A program made the position numbers and the translations under genes. The notes beneath the pieces were generated by a model. That model did no database searches. It was not told where the DNA came from and saw only the letters and a list, made by a program, of their open reading frames with translations. DNA of 64,000 nt from Terriglobia bacterium (GTDB lineage Bacteria > Acidobacteriota > Terriglobia > Terriglobales > Acidobacteriaceae), in the NCBI GenBank assembly GCA_020072645.1, contig JAIQGK010000016.1, positions 1-64,000 of the forward strand, written 5' to 3'. Below, one piece after another: positions 8,217-17,996 of the stretch (positions within the stretch are counted from its first letter, which is position 1; each line of letters opens with the position of its first letter).

Positions 8217-11050
8217 TGCTCAATCTCCCCAGTATCGATAAGCATGATGCGGAGCCGGTGACCGCTCAGAATCCCGCCTACCAGAAATCTCTGCTCTACC
8301 GGGCCGATGACTACAGCAGCCTGCGTTTCAAGCTGTTGCAGCATCTGGAAGAAGCGTTTCCCAACTGGAACCGCATGCTCGCCGATAAGACGGGTCCGCA
8401 GGATTTTGGCGTCGCCTTCATTGAGATGTTCTCGTACATGGCCGACGTGCTGGGCTTCTACCAGAACTGCAAGGCCAACGAATCGTTTCTGCGCACCGCC
8501 ACGCTGCAGGCCTCGCTCATTGAATTGTGCGAGCTCATTGACTACCGCATTCCGCCGGGCGCGAGCGCCAGCGCGCTGCAGGCATTTTTTCTAAAACCCG
8601 GCAAGTCAGGCACCATCCCCGCGGGCTTCAAAATCAAGAACAAACCGGCGCCTGGTGCTCAGGCCCTGACGTTTGAAACGTCTGAAGACCTCGACGCCAG
8701 TGCCGACCTGAATCAGCTTTTCTTGAAAGGCTATAACGTTTCAGACTTGGTACTGAGTGAATTCGGCGCACCCGCGGAATCGACTGTGCTGCTTGATCAG
8801 CCGTACTCAGGGTTGAAATCCGGTCAGTTTGTAGTGGTGACTTGTCCGGGCAGAAACTCTGAGGCCTTGCGGCTGCTGGCGGTGGAAGACGAAAGCGGCA
8901 AGCGGCGTATTCGCTGGAAACCAGGGGAACTGCCAGCCAACCGAAATCTGCCGCTGGCCCGTGTGGTAATCCTGGGCAAGCCTAAGCAACAAATGAAGCT
9001 GGCCGCCAGCGCGCGCGCCGATGAGATCTCTTCCGGACAGAATTCAGTTGCGGTCGAAACGCCACACGTTTTTCACCATCATCATCACCACCATCATCCG
9101 GCGGTCTTCATCAGCGAGGGGTTCAGGCAGGCTACTAACATTCTGCATTTGAATAACAATGTTGTTTTCTGGGCCCCTACGTTCAATCTGCAATTACGGC
9201 GCTCGCAAACCACCATCTATTCTGCCAGGGAACTGATGCTGCACTCGGGGCAGCTGCACCCAGGGGACACGGTTATAAATCACCACCCCTCAGGGTTGGC
9301 GGTGGGCGACTCCATCATCCTACGTGACAACGCCAACGCTTTTCTTACACAAGTGTCGAGCGTCAGCTGGTCTCAATTCACCATCACTGACCCGCTGCTG
9401 CAGGGCTTTCCCAATGGTGCGCAGGTGTTCCGCGTGATTCTGCCTGACGCGGAAACGGGAAGCCATGGGCAGCATTTCACGACTGTTTCGCCGGTGCGGC
9501 TTAAGCCAACCGTCCACACGCTGGTGCTCGACAAGACCTATGACGATCTGGCTGTGGGGCAGCAGGTAGTGATCAGCGATGGCGAGTTCACGATCGTGCG
9601 CAAACTGTCTGCAGTTGAGGTCGATGCTCAACAAAGGACCGTTCTCACCCTGGCCGCCAAGGTCAATCACCATTTCAATGTGGCGAACACCGTGGTTCAC
9701 GGGCCGTTCGAATTGCAGATGCATGTTGATGGCTATAACAAATCCACGGCCAGCATGGCCGCGGGGGTTTCCAGCATTTCACTCGATGGCCAGGTGAAGG
9801 GGCTTGCTCCGGGACGGCGGCTGATTCTAGAGTACAGCGGGATCAGCGAAGGCGCGCGCATTTCCAATGTGCAACTGCATCCGCATTACACCCATGTCGA
9901 TCTTGAAGAGCCGTTGCAGAACAGTTTTCCGCTTTCGGGTACCGCGGTGCTGGGCAACGTCGCCCTGGTAACACAGGGTGCAACGGTCATTGAAAGCCCA
10001 CTGGGCAGCGGCGACCAGTCACAGCCCAACCAGACGTTCACACTGCACCAGAAACCAACAACATATGTGCATGACGCGCAGGGCGCGACCGGAGTGAGTG
10101 ACACGCTGCAGGTGTTCGTGGGTGATGAGGAGTGGCTGGAAGTGCCGAGCCTGGCTGAAAGCGGTCCGGGCGACCATCACGTGATGGTGCAGATCGACGA
10201 AGACCAGAAGATGTCATTCATGGGCGGCGACGGCAAACACGGCGCGGCTTTTCCTACGGGCACGAATAACATCAGCGTTCGTTATCGCACGGGATTGGGC
10301 GCGGCGGGCAATCTGCCGGCCAACGCTCTCTCAGTCTTGGCGGCGCCCCTGCCATTTGTGCAATCGAGCCGTAATCCGGTTGCCGGCAATGGCGGCGCGG
10401 ATGCGCAGACCATTGAGGTCACGCGGCAGATGGCTCCGGTAACGGTGCGCACACTCGACCGCGCTGTGACTGTGCAGGATTTCAAAGAACTCGCACTCGC
10501 TTACCCGGGCATTGATAAGGCAAACGCGCGGCATGTGCGCAAAGACGGAAGACCACTGATCGATCTGGTAGTGGCCACAACGGGGGGCCTGCCTCTGAAT
10601 TTGGAGATGCGCGACTCATTGACAGCCTATCTGCAGGCGCGCAGCTCTCCTGACCAACTCGTGATAATTCGGGATTACACGCCGGTCGCGGTGAGGCTGG
10701 CGCTGGAAGCGCATATACGGCCGACCTTCCTCCGAGCGGAGACCGGCGTGAGCATTCAGAAGGCGCTGAGTACCGGGCTCGCCGAAGACGGGAGCATGGG
10801 CTATTTCAACTTCGATAAGCGCGGCCTGGGCGAAGACCTTTACTTGAGCGACGTGTACGCGCTGGTGGAATCGCTGGCTGGCGTGGATTTTCTGATCGTG
10901 ACGGAGTTCCGGAAGCAAGGGAGCAGGGGCAGTGCAAATCTGGTGAACGACGTCCTCAGGATGCCGCCGGACGGAGTCGCGACCGGCGGTGACGCCACCG
11001 ATATCAGCATCGGTACGCTGGCTATCACGTTGGTGGGAGGTTTGGCATGA
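8216..11050 (+). CDS. Large baseplate J-like protein (second copy; Afp12 type) with His8 tract
   Basis: A 944-aa protein. Residues about 25-130 repeat the J signature (DDYSSLRFKLLQHLEEAFPN, FIEMFSYMADVLGFYQ, NESFLRTATLQASLIELC), and the last 300 residues have the matching C-terminal core (VSVRYRTGLGAAGNLP-type strand, TVQDFKELALAYPGI). Between them lies an insert of about 450 residues of beta-rich domains absent from the first copy. It contains an uninterrupted run of eight His at about residues 287-294. The start ATG overlaps the previous stop (TGATG). Together with the first J protein it would build the baseplate wedge; the insert probably projects outward. Confidence 0.88.
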   Translation: MLNLPSIDKHDAEPVTAQNPAYQKSLLYRADDYSSLRFKLLQHLEEAFPNWNRMLADKTGPQDFGVAFIEMFSYMADVLGFYQNCKANESFLRTATLQASLIELCELIDYRIPPGASASALQAFFLKPGKSGTIPAGFKIKNKPAPGAQALTFETSEDLDASADLNQLFLKGYNVSDLVLSEFGAPAESTVLLDQPYSGLKSGQFVVVTCPGRNSEALRLLAVEDESGKRRIRWKPGELPANRNLPLARVVILGKPKQQMKLAASARADEISSGQNSVAVETPHVFHHHHHHHHPAVFISEGFRQATNILHLNNNVVFWAPTFNLQLRRSQTTIYSARELMLHSGQLHPGDTVINHHPSGLAVGDSIILRDNANAFLTQVSSVSWSQFTITDPLLQGFPNGAQVFRVILPDAETGSHGQHFTTVSPVRLKPTVHTLVLDKTYDDLAVGQQVVISDGEFTIVRKLSAVEVDAQQRTVLTLAAKVNHHFNVANTVVHGPFELQMHVDGYNKSTASMAAGVSSISLDGQVKGLAPGRRLILEYSGISEGARISNVQLHPHYTHVDLEEPLQNSFPLSGTAVLGNVALVTQGATVIESPLGSGDQSQPNQTFTLHQKPTTYVHDAQGATGVSDTLQVFVGDEEWLEVPSLAESGPGDHHVMVQIDEDQKMSFMGGDGKHGAAFPTGTNNISVRYRTGLGAAGNLPANALSVLAAPLPFVQSSRNPVAGNGGADAQTIEVTRQMAPVTVRTLDRAVTVQDFKELALAYPGIDKANARHVRKDGRPLIDLVVATTGGLPLNLEMRDSLTAYLQARSSPDQLVIIRDYTPVAVRLALEAHIRPTFLRAETGVSIQKALSTGLAEDGSMGYFNFDKRGLGEDLYLSDVYALVESLAGVDFLIVTEFRKQGSRGSANLVNDVLRMPPDGVATGGDATDISIGTLAITLVGGLA

Positions 11051-13689
11051 GCAACCTGAGCCAGCTTGAATCGCACTACGAAGAGCTGATCTATCAACTA
11101 TTGCCGCAGCTTTACCGCAGCCGAGACAGCCAGGGAGAGTTGAAGAAGTTCGTGGAAATGTTTGGCCATGAACTGGCGCGGCTCCGCGCCAACATCGATC
11201 AGTTGCAGCAGGATTTCTTCATCGACTCCTGTCAGGAATGGGTGATTCCATATATCGGCGACCTTGTGGGCACTACTGTGCTCTTCAATGAGGGCGCTCG
11301 CAACCGCGCTGACGTGAAGAACACTATCCGCTGGCGGCGTGAAAAGGGAACGCTGGCAGGGCTTGAAGACATTGCGGCGCAGATCGGCGACTGGGGCGCG
11401 CTGGCCGCGGAAATGTTCCAGGAACTGATCTGGAGCCAGAATCTGAATCATCTCCGCCCGCGCGCGCATTGGACGGTCAACCTGAGCGATGCATCGAGCG
11501 TGGCGAAAATCGGCACGCCCATGGATCCAAGCTGCCGCGTGGTTGATATCCGTCCGATCGATGGCGTGGTGGGAGCATATCAAATTTCCAACGTGGGTTT
11601 CTGGCTGTGGATGATGGCCTCACAGCCGGTGGCGGGAATTGACCCTTCGCGTGAAGACGCGCGCCGTTATTATTTCTCGCCCCTCAAGCGCAATCAGATT
11701 CTTTACGCCGGTGGAGACAAACCGGCCAGTTGCGCAGGCGGGATTGACCTCTCCAATCCGGCGGACATCTGCCTGGCCCACGCCAATGATCTGCCCATCC
11801 GTGGGCGTGACTTTCACGATCACCCTGAGCCTTACTGGGGTACGGACGCGGGCTTCGGAATTTATGAAGATGGCATCCTGTTGTGCGAGCCCGCGCCGGA
11901 TGTGATCAACGCTTCAGTGGAACCAAGCAGCGATTTTGCAGAACTGGCGCAGGTGAGCGGCATAGTGGTGGCCGATCCCGGCTTGTTCGCGGCCAAGCCG
12001 TTCCGCATCAATGCCATCCGGCTGCGGCAGATGTCTGTCGACAGGATCGACGCGCAAGGGAACCATTTCCAGGATCCCATTCCCATCGTGCCCGCGGGAC
12101 CATTCATCAACAACTACGTGCAGCCGCCCGCGCTGGGCGCATTTCCGGTGCAGGCAAGTATTGATACGCCGGGCATGGCGTATACCAAAGGCTTTCTGTA
12201 TGACCCTTCGCTGCCGGAACTCGACCAGAGCACCATGCTGCTGCGCATCGAGCGAACCGGGGCAGACCCGAACTTCCCTGAATGTGAAGTGATTCTGCGC
12301 AACTCCACCGGAGAAGCGTTGCTGGTGTTCCTGCCGGCGGTGGCGGGAATCGGCGTGGGCCAGTCGATGCATCTCTACGTGGCGAACGATGGCAGTACAT
12401 ATTTTGCGCGCAACACGCATGATCCGGGCGACATTGATCTGAATCCCAATTCGGCTTTCTTCGGAGCCTATCTGCCGCGCCACCTCGCGCGCAAAGCGCT
12501 GGCGCAAGTGAGGCCGCGAGCAGGCGTTCGCCCGGTGGCTCATCGCAAGATTGTTGAGCGGCAGCTCTGCTGCTGGGACCATGCGCTGCAAAAACCTTTG
12601 GCACCCGGAGAAGTGGCGGTTGATCCAGAGCGCGGGCGCTTTGTTTTTCCAGCGGGCGAAGAGCCTACGGGTCGTGTCACCGTGAATTATCGCTATGCGC
12701 TCACGGGACAAGTGGGCGCCGGGCCATATTTCCGCGACCCGCTGCTCGCGCCTACGTTGCAGGTATCGCAGACCAATGATGCTCCGTTCCGCACCATTCA
12801 AGCTGCGCTCAACGCCGCTCCCGGCAATTCGCCGTCGCCGGTGGTGATTGAGATTCAGGATAGCCACACTTACAACGAATCGCTGGTGGTTAAAAACAAT
12901 TTTCCCGGCGGTCTAGTGATCCAGGCACGCGCCCTGGAAACCCCGGTCGTGATTTCGCCGGGCGGCGACGTGCTGCAGATAGGGAATGCCATTAGCGGCG
13001 CCAGCTTCATCCTTGATGGCCTGACGCTGGCCGGCGGCAAGGTCACGGTGCGGGGCGATGTGCCGAAAGTGAAGCTGCGTTTCTGCTCGCTCGATCCCGC
13101 TTCGACCAGTATTGATTGCCAGCCGAAGAACCCGGGCGGCACGCTGGAAATCGATCAGGTCATCACCGGACCGGTGAAGACTTCCGCCAATGTGGCTTCA
13201 TCTGCATTGACCGATACCGCGATCCAGAACACCATCGGCGCAACTGCGCTCGATATGGCGACGACCGCGCTTTCGGTGGAGCACGTAACGGTGGTGGGCG
13301 ATACGCTGGCGCCGGCGCTGATGGCCTCGAACTCCATTCTGTTCGGGCAGGTCACGCTCGGCGACGCTGCCAATAGTTGTTTCCGCTATACGCGATATCC
13401 CCGGGAAGTCACCGGGGTGCGGTTGTTCCATTGCACCACCCTGCTGCCGATTTTCTCCTCGTTTCAGTTTGGGCATCCGGCTTATCTGGGCCTGAGCGTG
13501 AACACTCCGGCAGCCTTGCGGCGCGGCGGCGAAGAAGGCGGAGAGATGGGCGTATGGTACGCCGCGGGCATTCCATGGCGTGAACAGAACGTGATGTTGA
13601 AATTACGCGAATACCTGCCGGCGGGGCTCAAGCCCGTTCCGATGCGGGCCATGCCGCGAACTCGTTTCGTGGGAGTGAAAGGGATATGA
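11047..13689 (+). CDS. Tail protein I-like protein fused to a C-terminal beta-helix
   Basis: An 880-aa protein overlapping the previous gene by ATGA. The N-terminus (about 1-130) is gpI-like: LPQLYRSRDSQGELKKFVEM, a helix with IDQLQQDFFIDSCQEWVIPYIGD, and VKNTIRWRREKGTLAGLEDIA. A middle region (about 200-560) is Cys-poor and of unknown fold. From about residue 570, FRTIQAALNAAPG followed by regularly spaced short strands (VVIEIQDSHTYNESLVVKN, GLVIQARALETPVVI, FILDGLTLAGGKV) is typical of a right-handed parallel beta-helix, as in tailspikes and pectate lyases. Inference: baseplate periphery protein with a receptor- or polysaccharide-binding tail. No catalytic residues can be assigned by eye. 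Confidence 0.82.
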   Translation: MSNLSQLESHYEELIYQLLPQLYRSRDSQGELKKFVEMFGHELARLRANIDQLQQDFFIDSCQEWVIPYIGDLVGTTVLFNEGARNRADVKNTIRWRREKGTLAGLEDIAAQIGDWGALAAEMFQELIWSQNLNHLRPRAHWTVNLSDASSVAKIGTPMDPSCRVVDIRPIDGVVGAYQISNVGFWLWMMASQPVAGIDPSREDARRYYFSPLKRNQILYAGGDKPASCAGGIDLSNPADICLAHANDLPIRGRDFHDHPEPYWGTDAGFGIYEDGILLCEPAPDVINASVEPSSDFAELAQVSGIVVADPGLFAAKPFRINAIRLRQMSVDRIDAQGNHFQDPIPIVPAGPFINNYVQPPALGAFPVQASIDTPGMAYTKGFLYDPSLPELDQSTMLLRIERTGADPNFPECEVILRNSTGEALLVFLPAVAGIGVGQSMHLYVANDGSTYFARNTHDPGDIDLNPNSAFFGAYLPRHLARKALAQVRPRAGVRPVAHRKIVERQLCCWDHALQKPLAPGEVAVDPERGRFVFPAGEEPTGRVTVNYRYALTGQVGAGPYFRDPLLAPTLQVSQTNDAPFRTIQAALNAAPGNSPSPVVIEIQDSHTYNESLVVKNNFPGGLVIQARALETPVVISPGGDVLQIGNAISGASFILDGLTLAGGKVTVRGDVPKVKLRFCSLDPASTSIDCQPKNPGGTLEIDQVITGPVKTSANVASSALTDTAIQNTIGATALDMATTALSVEHVTVVGDTLAPALMASNSILFGQVTLGDAANSCFRYTRYPREVTGVRLFHCTTLLPIFSSFQFGHPAYLGLSVNTPAALRRGGEEGGEMGVWYAAGIPWREQNVMLKLREYLPAGLKPVPMRAMPRTRFVGVKGI

Positions 13690-16600
13690 AAACAGATATA
13701 TCGAAACTACCGCTGAAGGAATGGAAGCACTCCCTGGGAGTGTTTCTGCAAATGGGCCGGGTGCAGCTCGATTCCGACTGGAATGAGCAGGCAGAGCTCT
13801 CGTTGCGCCTCTTGCAGAGACAAACCGAAGACGTGGTGCGCACCGGCAGTCCCAATCACGGGTTCCGCGTGGATGACCGTATTTTGCTTGACGCCATGGA
13901 TGTCCGCGAGCGCTGGCTTGCGGAAAAGGCCAACGTAGGCGACCCCGATCCCGATGTTCACGTAAATTACTTCGACTTCAAGACTGGTACCGGAAGTTTG
14001 GCTTTGAGCGGGGCGTCCGCACTGGTGCACAAACTCAAGGCTCCGCGCGACCTTTCGCAATGGAAAGAAGTGATATTCGCCGCCAAGGGTTCATTCGCAG
14101 ATAACGAATGCACGTTCTTTCTGGGGCAGGGCGCAACGCGCGGCCTGCTTACCATCACCCGCGATCCTGGCGATATCGACGGCTGGCGCATCTTCCGCGG
14201 TGATATGACTGGAGCCAATCCAACGGCTCCGGTAGTCGATCTTACCAAGATCGATTCCTACGGATTCATTACTGTCTCGGCCAAAAGCTATCAGATTGAT
14301 TTCATCAAGATTGATAGTCCTATTCGTCAGGCACTAGTGCAGGTAGTTTCCACCGCGCCCTTCACGCCGACGGTGAATCCGGGCGATACAGCGCAGTTGA
14401 CCATCAATGATAGCGATCGTCATTACCACAACGTAGTGCTGCAGGTGACCAAGGTTACGGCCATCAGCTATGAGTTGCCGGTGGTGAAAGATCTGAGTCA
14501 CGCGCGCCAATTGATTGTGGCCGTGGGCAAACCGGCTGCGCCAGCGCCTTCGTTCAACGTCACACTCACTGACGCCAGTAATACAAAAGTAGTGCTGGCG
14601 GGCGGCGCGAACAATGATGTTGGCGCGTGGCGCACCACAACGTTCCCTATTTCGTCGGTGATTGGAATCGACAAGACAAAGGTAAAGTCAATCCAGTGGG
14701 GAGGGCTTACACCTGCGACCGAGTATCATATTGCGCCGGTCCTGCTGGAATCAGATCTTAAAGACAACCTGGTGATCATGGGCGGCGATGGAACCGCCGA
14801 AGGCGCAGGGCGCTTTTACGGCGACGGTCTGGCCGCGATCAAGGAAAGCAACGAAACCTATTTCACCCAGGTGGACCTGCCGGAAGCCACCCCCTTGCCA
14901 ATGGCCCCTCCGGCCGCAGGCAAACAACGGGTCGATTTGGCCTATCTCGACCTTTGGGAACGCCCAATCACATATATAGAAGATGCGGACATACGGGAAA
15001 TCGCCCTGGAAGGCCCGGATACATGCACCCGTACCCGGCTGATTGCCCAGGTCAGGATACTGAAAGGCGCCGAAGTGGCCGCAGGTCCCACCCCGGCCCA
15101 GGCGCCGTTAGCTGACTTTGACGCATTGCCGCAGTTCGGCAAGGGAGTACTAACCACCAAGGACAAAGCGGACGCGGTGGTTGATGCCTGCGCCGACCCT
15201 TGTGAGCCGGCCATAGCTGGTACGTTTCTGGGTGAAGAGAACCGGCTGTTCCGGATCGAGATACAGAAATTCGGCGGCATCGGGCCGGATAGCGATCCTA
15301 ATACGGCGTTGTTTAAATGGTCGCGCGAAAACGGATCGGTGGCTACCGCACTGATTGCCAACGCGGCTGCCGGCGATTTTTCGGTGATCGTGGAAAAGCC
15401 GGAACTCTACAGCGTCGGCGATCTAATTGAGATTTCCAACGATCTCTCTGATCTTGCCACTGGGCCGTATGAAGATACGGCCACGCACAAGAAGCACGAG
15501 CGCGGCGAACTGCGCAAAATTTCTTCTATCAGCCTGCCCGACCGCAGAATCTCATGGCAGGATGCGGGCTCGCCCGAGCCGCAGTTCCATGCCGGACTGG
15601 CGAGAGCGCATCGTCTGGCGTATCACGCAAGCATCCGCCGCTGGAATGGTGTGTTGTCTGCCATTGCCGGCGATATCGTGCTGGCGGACGGAGTCGTGAT
15701 TGAATTTGGCGGGCAGGACATGATGCCCGGCGACTATTGGGTATTTGCCACGCGCGTGGTCGACCGCAGCGTGGAAAGGCTGGTGGAACAGCCGCCACAT
15801 GGCATTCTGCACCGCTATTTTCCGCTGGCGCAGATATCCCGCAACATGGGTGGCGCGAACCAGATTGTGGTAGTCAGTGACGTGCGTCCGCGTTTTGATA
15901 CGCTCACCAAGCTCAAAGCCACTGACGTGGCGTATGATCCCGGTACATGCAACATCATGAGCGGGGCCACCAACGTGCAGCAGGCGCTGGATGCGATCTG
16001 CAACACCGATTTAGGCGGCATTGCCGATCACAATAAATATCTGCATGGCTCCGGCGTGGTGTGTGGCTTGCAGGTGCATTGCAATCCTGACCGTACCATG
16101 GTCACCGTGGAAAGCGGCTATGCGCTGGAATGCGAAGGGAATGTCATCCGCGTAACCAGCCCCATTTTTTACAATCTGATTGACGAAGCCAAAAAGATTG
16201 GCGCCATTGATAATGCCGGCAATGGCGAGGTATGGCTGAGCATGACGCGCGGCGCGGGGGAATCTGCGAACCTGCACCTTGAGATCGCCACCGCGCAGAG
16301 CTTCTGGCAAAAGGTGCTGCAAGGCACACTGCTGGAAGATTTCTTTAACGACTGCATCAAGAGCATCATCACGTTGTTCAAGACAAGTTTCTTGCCATTC
16401 GGATCCACGACCATCCCCGTGATCCAGCAGCAGAAGTTGCTTATCAGCTTTCTGAATCTGCTATGGCAGTTAGTCCAGCCGCTTACCGGGCAGTATGTTT
16501 TTCTATCGCCAACAGAAGACAAGCTGCTGCACGACTTTTACATTAAGCTGCATGACCTGCTGGCCAGCAAGACGATGTGCGCAGAGTTCGACAAACTCAC

Positions 16601-17984
16601 CACGTTTCCGGCGTATCCGTACGTAGCGCCCGCACCGGGAATTGATACGGCCTTCGGGTTCTTTTATTTTCATCGGCGCATGCGGCTGCATCCGGCGGGC
16701 AAGCTGGTCTATACCTGCGGATACGGATCCAAGATCAACGTATACGACATCACGACGAAACAGCTTGTGGCTTCACTGGATTTCCCCGGCGGAACTAATA
16801 CGGAAGTGAAGGATGTGGCGTTTTCCAACGACGGTCTCACGCTCTACGCGGTCGCCGTCATTAGCGGGCAGGATTCGATCTTTGCCAACGCCGCTATCAA
16901 CCTGACTACCAACGCGCACACCTGGGGCACAACCAATGTGGTCTGCGATATGCAGTTCGTGACACTGGGCACCAGCACAGTGGCGGCGCATGCGGGCAAG
17001 CTGTATGCCATCGCTCTGGGGCACGGTCTCTGCATTCTCAATCCAGGCGCGATTCCCGCTGTGCCGCCGATCGACGTGGGCTTTTACGCTACAGGCATGA
17101 TGGAGATTTCAAATGATAATGACGCGGCAATCGTGGCCGAAAACAGTGTGGCCGCCCTTCCCACGGTGACCTCGCTGTTCAATCGATGCAGGCTGATCAA
17201 GCTTTCAGCAGTAGGCACGCCACCCCTCATCACTTACACCTGCTCCGGCGATGACAGCGCAAACGATATCGCAGTGGTGGGCACAACGGTCAACATCACG
17301 GCAAACAACGGCGTGAACAAAGGGATGTTCCGGTTCGCAATCGCCAATGCCGCGCCCCTTTCGACTGTGGACCTGAAAACCAATTCGATCGTCAGGATCG
17401 CGCCGACCAACGACAAGCATTGGATGCTGCTCTCGGTGGCCAGCGACCACAAGGTGCAACGGATCGACATAACCCAGAATGCCCCGGTGATCGACGCGAC
17501 GTTCCGCATTCCGGTGCAGATCATTCCTATTGATATTGTGGGCAATTCGGCGCGCAACGAGATGTATGTGCTCAACATTTTGAGTTCCACCGTGAGCACC
17601 ATTGACCTGACCGCTGTATTTGCGGGGCCGCCGGCTTACACGGTAGAGCCGCCAATCACGCTCAGCCAGTACCGCACGCAGATGATCCATGCGTTTACCG
17701 ACCTGACCAAGGTGTTCGGCCAGTACCTGAAGGACTGCTTCTGCGAGCACTTCCTGGTAGATTGCCCGGATTGCCACCGCGACGACAAACTTTACCTGGG
17801 CAGCATTGAAATCAGGATAGATCCCAAAACCGGCAATCCGGAAGTTTACAAGATCTGTAATTTCACCAAGCGGCGTTATGTGCAATCAGAACGGCTGATG
17901 GAATATTGGCTGTCGGCGATACCCATTATTCCCATCCTGAAACAAGTGGTTGCGGATTTCTGCTGCAAGGTTGTGATTCCTTAA
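13686..17984 (+). CDS. Giant DUF6519 eCIS protein with probable beta-propeller
   Basis: A 1432-aa protein. The start matches the DUF6519 family found in eCIS loci: a short head, then GVFLQMGRVQLDSDWNEQAE and NHGFRVDD. The N-terminal 700 residues include YLDLWERPITYIEDADIRE and SRENGSVATALI, typical of these proteins. From about residue 995 to 1330 there are YVTN/WD-like blades (RRMRLHPAGKLVYTCGYGSK, VKDVAFSNDGLTLYAVAV, WMLLSVASDHKVQRIDI, NEMYVLNILSSTVSTIDLTA), suggesting a beta-propeller. A Cys-rich patch (CFCEHFLVDCPDC) follows near residue 1355. No signal peptide. Probably a fibre- or baseplate-attached protein; exact role unknown. Overlaps the gpI-like gene by 4 bases. Confidence 0.82.
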   Translation: MKTDISKLPLKEWKHSLGVFLQMGRVQLDSDWNEQAELSLRLLQRQTEDVVRTGSPNHGFRVDDRILLDAMDVRERWLAEKANVGDPDPDVHVNYFDFKTGTGSLALSGASALVHKLKAPRDLSQWKEVIFAAKGSFADNECTFFLGQGATRGLLTITRDPGDIDGWRIFRGDMTGANPTAPVVDLTKIDSYGFITVSAKSYQIDFIKIDSPIRQALVQVVSTAPFTPTVNPGDTAQLTINDSDRHYHNVVLQVTKVTAISYELPVVKDLSHARQLIVAVGKPAAPAPSFNVTLTDASNTKVVLAGGANNDVGAWRTTTFPISSVIGIDKTKVKSIQWGGLTPATEYHIAPVLLESDLKDNLVIMGGDGTAEGAGRFYGDGLAAIKESNETYFTQVDLPEATPLPMAPPAAGKQRVDLAYLDLWERPITYIEDADIREIALEGPDTCTRTRLIAQVRILKGAEVAAGPTPAQAPLADFDALPQFGKGVLTTKDKADAVVDACADPCEPAIAGTFLGEENRLFRIEIQKFGGIGPDSDPNTALFKWSRENGSVATALIANAAAGDFSVIVEKPELYSVGDLIEISNDLSDLATGPYEDTATHKKHERGELRKISSISLPDRRISWQDAGSPEPQFHAGLARAHRLAYHASIRRWNGVLSAIAGDIVLADGVVIEFGGQDMMPGDYWVFATRVVDRSVERLVEQPPHGILHRYFPLAQISRNMGGANQIVVVSDVRPRFDTLTKLKATDVAYDPGTCNIMSGATNVQQALDAICNTDLGGIADHNKYLHGSGVVCGLQVHCNPDRTMVTVESGYALECEGNVIRVTSPIFYNLIDEAKKIGAIDNAGNGEVWLSMTRGAGESANLHLEIATAQSFWQKVLQGTLLEDFFNDCIKSIITLFKTSFLPFGSTTIPVIQQQKLLISFLNLLWQLVQPLTGQYVFLSPTEDKLLHDFYIKLHDLLASKTMCAEFDKLTTFPAYPYVAPAPGIDTAFGFFYFHRRMRLHPAGKLVYTCGYGSKINVYDITTKQLVASLDFPGGTNTEVKDVAFSNDGLTLYAVAVISGQDSIFANAAINLTTNAHTWGTTNVVCDMQFVTLGTSTVAAHAGKLYAIALGHGLCILNPGAIPAVPPIDVGFYATGMMEISNDNDAAIVAENSVAALPTVTSLFNRCRLIKLSAVGTPPLITYTCSGDDSANDIAVVGTTVNITANNGVNKGMFRFAIANAAPLSTVDLKTNSIVRIAPTNDKHWMLLSVASDHKVQRIDITQNAPVIDATFRIPVQIIPIDIVGNSARNEMYVLNILSSTVSTIDLTAVFAGPPAYTVEPPITLSQYRTQMIHAFTDLTKVFGQYLKDCFCEHFLVDCPDCHRDDKLYLGSIEIRIDPKTGNPEVYKICNFTKRRYVQSERLMEYWLSAIPIIPILKQVVADFCCKVVIP

Positions 17985-17996
17985 GGAGAGAGTAAC

